From positions 1-64,000 of the forward strand of contig JADFYH010000005.1 in the NCBI GenBank assembly GCA_015233135.1: a DNA stretch of 64,000 nt, in the 5' to 3' direction. The translations under genes were made by a program, and so were the position numbers. Positions 62,113 to 64,000 of the stretch are shown here, piece by piece. The stretch's first letter is position 1. Every line of letters starts with the position of its first letter. Source of the stretch: Deltaproteobacteria bacterium (GTDB lineage: Bacteria > UBA10199 > JADFYH01). The notes beneath the pieces were generated by a model. That model searched no databases, was not told where the DNA came from, and saw only the letters and a list, made by a program, of their open reading frames with translations.

Positions 62113-63290
62113 AGTCCTTAAAAAAAATATTACTGTTTTCCTTTCTGTTCCTCTCCCTGGCCTTTGCAGCCTCGGTCTACGCCTTTAGCGATAAGATCTA
62201 CCAGTCTCTCGAACAGTTTTCTAAAATTTTGCATTATGTTGAAGAAAACTATGTCGATGAAGTGGACGAGTCCAAACTCATTTTAGGTGCCATCAAGGGG
62301 ATGTTGGCTACTTTAGATCCTCATACTTTTTATTTGAGCCCCGATTTTTATAAAGAGCTTCGAGCCGATACTGCGGGGAAGTTTGGTGGTGTGGGTTTGG
62401 AAGTCAGTATCAAAGAGGATGTTTTGACGATTGTGTCTCCCATGGAAGGGAGCCCCGCAGATAGGGCAGGGATACAGCCTGGCGATAAAATCATTCGCAT
62501 TGATGGCAAACTGACTCACGACATGAATCTGGTGGATGCCGTGAAAAATATGCGTGGTTCCAACAAAACCAAAGTGGTGCTCACCTTATTTCGTGAGGGT
62601 TGGAAGAGCACCAGGGATTTCACTCTGACTCGGGAAATTATCAATGTGAAGAGCGTGAAGGCTGAATTGTTGGAACAAAAATATCTCTACGCCAAAATTA
62701 ATACCTTTCAGGAGAGAACTGCGCAAGATTTGCAGAAAGCCATCGAGGTGAATCAAAAGAAATCGGGCGGCCTGCAAGGTCTCATTATCGATTTGCGCAA
62801 TAACCCGGGGGGCTTGCTGGATGAGGCAGTGAGTGTCAGTGATTTGTTTGTAAAAGAAGGGGTCCTTGTTTCCGTAAAAGGGCGTGTAGGAAAACCCGAA
62901 GATCGCAAGGCCACAGGGAAGGCTCCCTATGCCGATTTGCCAATGGTTGTTTTGGTGAATGCAGGTTCTGCCTCGGCCTCTGAAATTTTTGCAGGAGCCA
63001 TGCAAGATTACGGAAGGGCCTTTGTGATGGGAACCAAAAGTTTTGGAAAAGGTTCTGTACAAACCGTGATGGAACTTGGTAATGGGGCTGGACTTAAACT
63101 GACTATTGCCCGCTACTATACGCCCAAGGGTCGCAAGATTGATGGGAAGGGAGTGCTTCCGGATGAGATCGTAGCACTTCCAAAAACAGAAAATAAAAAG
63201 GCTGAAGAAGATGAAATTCTTCCTGCTGCCAAAGAAGATAGCCAAAAACAGGCCGCTTTAAGGCACTTGAAACAAATGGAGCAAAAATAA
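62109..63290 (+). CDS. C-terminal processing protease, S41A
   Basis: A 393-residue protein starting at TTG 62109 (overlapping the transketolase TGA) or slightly downstream. Signal/TM region ILLFSFLFLSLAFAASVYAF, PDZ domain (~85-165, GGVGLEVSIKEDVLTIVSPMEGSPADRAGIQPGD), then the S41 core with VNAGSASASEIFAGAMQDYGRAFVMGTKSFGKGSVQT, giving the Ser/Lys dyad. Lys/Glu-rich tail. A CtpA-type protease of the periplasm. Confidence 0.93.
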   Translation: MKSLKKILLFSFLFLSLAFAASVYAFSDKIYQSLEQFSKILHYVEENYVDEVDESKLILGAIKGMLATLDPHTFYLSPDFYKELRADTAGKFGGVGLEVSIKEDVLTIVSPMEGSPADRAGIQPGDKIIRIDGKLTHDMNLVDAVKNMRGSNKTKVVLTLFREGWKSTRDFTLTREIINVKSVKAELLEQKYLYAKINTFQERTAQDLQKAIEVNQKKSGGLQGLIIDLRNNPGGLLDEAVSVSDLFVKEGVLVSVKGRVGKPEDRKATGKAPYADLPMVVLVNAGSASASEIFAGAMQDYGRAFVMGTKSFGKGSVQTVMELGNGAGLKLTIARYYTPKGRKIDGKGVLPDEIVALPKTENKKAEEDEILPAAKEDSQKQAALRHLKQMEQK

Positions 63291-63291
63291 A

Positions 63292-63900
63292 ATGAAACTG
63301 TATGAAATGCCAATGTCCCCGTACTGCCATCGCGTTCGTATTGCCTTGGCAGAGAAGCAACTCGATTGCCAAAGTGTTGGGATCGATTTGTTTAAAAAGG
63401 AAAATAAAACAGAGCAATTTTTGCGATTAAATCCTCTCGGGAAAGTTCCCGTGTTGGTGGATGAAGGTTTGATCTTGGCAGAATCCCTTGTGATCAATCA
63501 ATACCTGGAAGAAGAGTATCCTTATCCCGCTCTAATGCCCGAAGACGCCCAGTCTCGTGCCTTGGTACGATTGTGGTCTGCTCAAATCGACGCCATGGTT
63601 TTCACTCCCGGCATCCAGATACTCAGGGCAGAATGGGCACGCGACAAAGGTGAGAGTCTCGAAGAGGAAAGCTTGGAAGAATTTCGTGCGATAATTCAGC
63701 AATTTTTTGTACATGCCGCTCGTGCCTTAAAGAATCAGGATTTCCTTGTTGGTGCGTATTCCTTGGCCGATATTGCCTTTGCTCCCATGGTTTTCAAATT
63801 AGAGAAAATGAAAGTTGCTGTTCCTCAAGAATTGCCTCAGGTGGCTGCCTGGGTGAAACGGTTGGTGACTCGAGCGAGTGTGAACACCACCAAAGCCTAA
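63292..63900 (+). CDS. Glutathione S-transferase-like protein
   Basis: A 202-residue protein with a thioredoxin-fold N-terminal domain (LYEMPMSPYCHRVRIALAEKQL, with Ser/Cys near the active site; NPLGKVPVLVDEGLILAESLVINQYLEEEY) and a helical C-terminal domain (DFLVGAYSLADIAFAPMVFKLE). Stringent-starvation-protein-like or zeta-like GST; substrate unknown. It follows the protease by 1 bp, so same operon. Confidence 0.87.
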   Translation: MKLYEMPMSPYCHRVRIALAEKQLDCQSVGIDLFKKENKTEQFLRLNPLGKVPVLVDEGLILAESLVINQYLEEEYPYPALMPEDAQSRALVRLWSAQIDAMVFTPGIQILRAEWARDKGESLEEESLEEFRAIIQQFFVHAARALKNQDFLVGAYSLADIAFAPMVFKLEKMKVAVPQELPQVAAWVKRLVTRASVNTTKA

Positions 63901-63905
63901 AATTA

Positions 63906-63972
63906 GTAACTCATCATACGCGATTTTTATTCCCCACCCTCTCCCTCGACGGGAGAGGGCAGGGAGAGGGTG
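63906..63972. repeat. REP unit, near-identical to 18805-18871
   Basis: Both copies share an AACTCAT..TACGC.ATTTTTATTCC left arm and the same CTCTCCCTCGACGGGAGAGG palindrome with GCAGGGAGAGGGTG tail, over ~65 bp with about 3-4 differences. They are 45 kb apart. The window ends 28 bp later without another gene. Confidence 0.7.
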
Positions 63973-64000
63973 AAAGAACAATTGGAAATTAAGGACCAAA

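Overview
The window looks like a chromosomal segment of a Gram-negative, Deltaproteobacteria-like bacterium (in the wide old sense: Myxococcota, Bdellovibrionota or related candidate phyla). The evidence is several lipoproteins, an OprO/OprP-type outer-membrane porin, a SPOR protein, a PBP-activator-like lipoprotein, a protein with myxococcal-type cysteine-rich (DUF4215) repeats, PhoB/PhoR-like regulators and moderate GC. The taxonomic call is inference. Many genes lack a Shine-Dalgarno sequence, and several have a -10 box only 5-8 nt before the start codon, so leaderless mRNAs seem common.

Layout. 0-5.6 kb: a GH16-like protein, a VWA lipoprotein and an OmpR-type two-component pair. 5.6-8.05 kb: an accessory patch with a DUF559 nuclease gene lying between 36-bp terminal inverted repeats, an AAA/DUF4143 ATPase, a MITE-like element and REP-type palindromes. 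8.05-12.5 kb: a small lipoprotein and a 1365-aa repetitive surface protein. 12.5-17.1 kb: an array of small accessory modules (coiled-coil protein, TumE/TumA-like, HigB/HigA-like, NYN protein, nucleotidyltransferase pair) separated by six same-orientation copies of an ~80-bp two-hairpin terminator repeat; two copies carry the same 185-bp structured insert. It ends in two transposase remnants. 17.8-32.1 kb: housekeeping genes (dnaJ-like, PBP activator, thiL, rlmD-like, cysteine desulfurase, a SPOR-argS-M16 operon, tRNA-fMet, Zn-phospholipase, type-4 UDG).

32.2-42.7 kb holds a lysine-fermentation set on the minus strand: kdd, kamA, kamD, kamE, kal and kce. Two type II toxin-antitoxin modules sit inside it, and each toxin overlaps the start codon of the next catabolic gene (kamD, kal). 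Two ATPase loci, one broken, separate kal from kce. The encoded route is lysine -> beta-lysine -> 3,5-diaminohexanoate -> 3-keto-5-aminohexanoate -> 3-aminobutyryl-CoA + acetoacetate -> crotonyl-CoA.

42.8-50.1 kb: secreted and surface proteins plus a PhoB/PhoR-like pair. 50.5-60.1 kb: a sulfate/cysteine locus with cysT-cysW-cysA on one strand and porin-sbp-cysE-fic-cysK on the other. The second unit is preceded by a 31-codon leader peptide with nine Cys codons near its end, followed by mutually exclusive hairpins and a terminator. This reads as a cysteine-responsive ribosome-mediated attenuator and is the most striking element of the window. Two fic genes belong to or border the locus. 60.2-63.9 kb: split transketolase, a CtpA-type protease and a GST.

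REP/REPIN-like palindromes are scattered through the window. In at least three genes the repeat supplies the stop codon.
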